A DNA stretch of 5,673 nt from Deltaproteobacteria bacterium (lineage in GTDB: Bacteria > Desulfobacterota > WTBG01): positions 1 to 5,673 of the forward strand of contig WTBG01000215.1 of NCBI GenBank assembly GCA_013139225.1, read 5' to 3'. Numbering within the stretch: position 1 is the first letter of the stretch; each line of letters opens with the position of its first letter. Positions 5,650-5,673 of the stretch are shown piece by piece. The translations under genes and the position numbers were made by a program. Below the pieces are notes generated by a model. That model ran no database searches. It saw nothing but the letters and a program-made list of their open reading frames with translations, and was not told the origin of the DNA.

Positions 5650-5673
5650 GTGCTTAGAAAAACTATTCCTTTC
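5650..5673 (+). CDS. Start of a plus-strand gene cut by the window end (product unknown)
   Basis: Eight codons remain open to the edge: GTG then LRKTIPF. A strong ribosome binding site, GGGAGG at 5636-5641, sits eight bases before the GTG. An earlier in-frame GTG at 5641 overlaps that site and is a poor start. The upstream frame is closed by a TAA at 5593-5595, within the palindrome. The short basic then hydrophobic beginning could be the start of a signal peptide or membrane segment, but eight residues are too few to say. The gene would be read divergently from the PHP gene. Confidence 0.4.

Overview
The window reads as a chromosomal fragment of an anaerobic bacterium. The main reason is a ferredoxin-type 2-oxoacid oxidoreductase (alpha, beta and gamma subunits), an oxygen-sensitive enzyme class typical of strict anaerobes. 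It carries no phage, plasmid or CRISPR genes. Spacers hold short-period, AT-rich degenerate repeats (GGATTNN every 7 bp, AGGAATTN every 8 bp, CACTTTA-type units). From memory, such repeats recall environmental genomes of uncultured lineages such as Omnitrophota-like or Aerophobota-like groups, but the phylum cannot be fixed from this sequence.

Left half, plus strand (1-2946): the 3' part of the 2-oxoacid oxidoreductase alpha gene, a 107-bp gap with two small dyads, then beta, gamma and purC. The last three are packed with overlaps (TAATG between beta and gamma, ATGA between gamma and purC). The oxidoreductase cleaves a CoA-dependent 2-oxoacid with thiamine diphosphate and passes electrons to ferredoxin, or runs in reverse. 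purC makes SAICAR in purine synthesis and looks translationally coupled to the gamma subunit.

Middle spacer (2947-3247): the gap between convergent genes. It holds a heptad repeat that starts in the purC stop codon, a long bulged hairpin with a competing shorter stem, a CACTTTA repeat, and an octad repeat that enters the 3' end of the next gene.

Right half, minus strand (5454 down to 3248): a two-gene unit. A PHP-domain metal-dependent phosphoesterase is followed, with overlapping stop and start, by a cytosolic alkaline-phosphatase-superfamily phosphohydrolase. Both are metal-dependent phosphoester hydrolases; their substrates are not determined by the sequence.

Right end (5455-5673): a divergent spacer with a 96-bp imperfect palindrome built from 8-bp units, then a probable ribosome binding site and the first eight codons of a plus-strand gene cut by the window edge.

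I see no clear new multi-gene system. The most unusual material is the set of periodic and palindromic intergenic repeats, which sit at gene ends and bracket the minus-strand pair.
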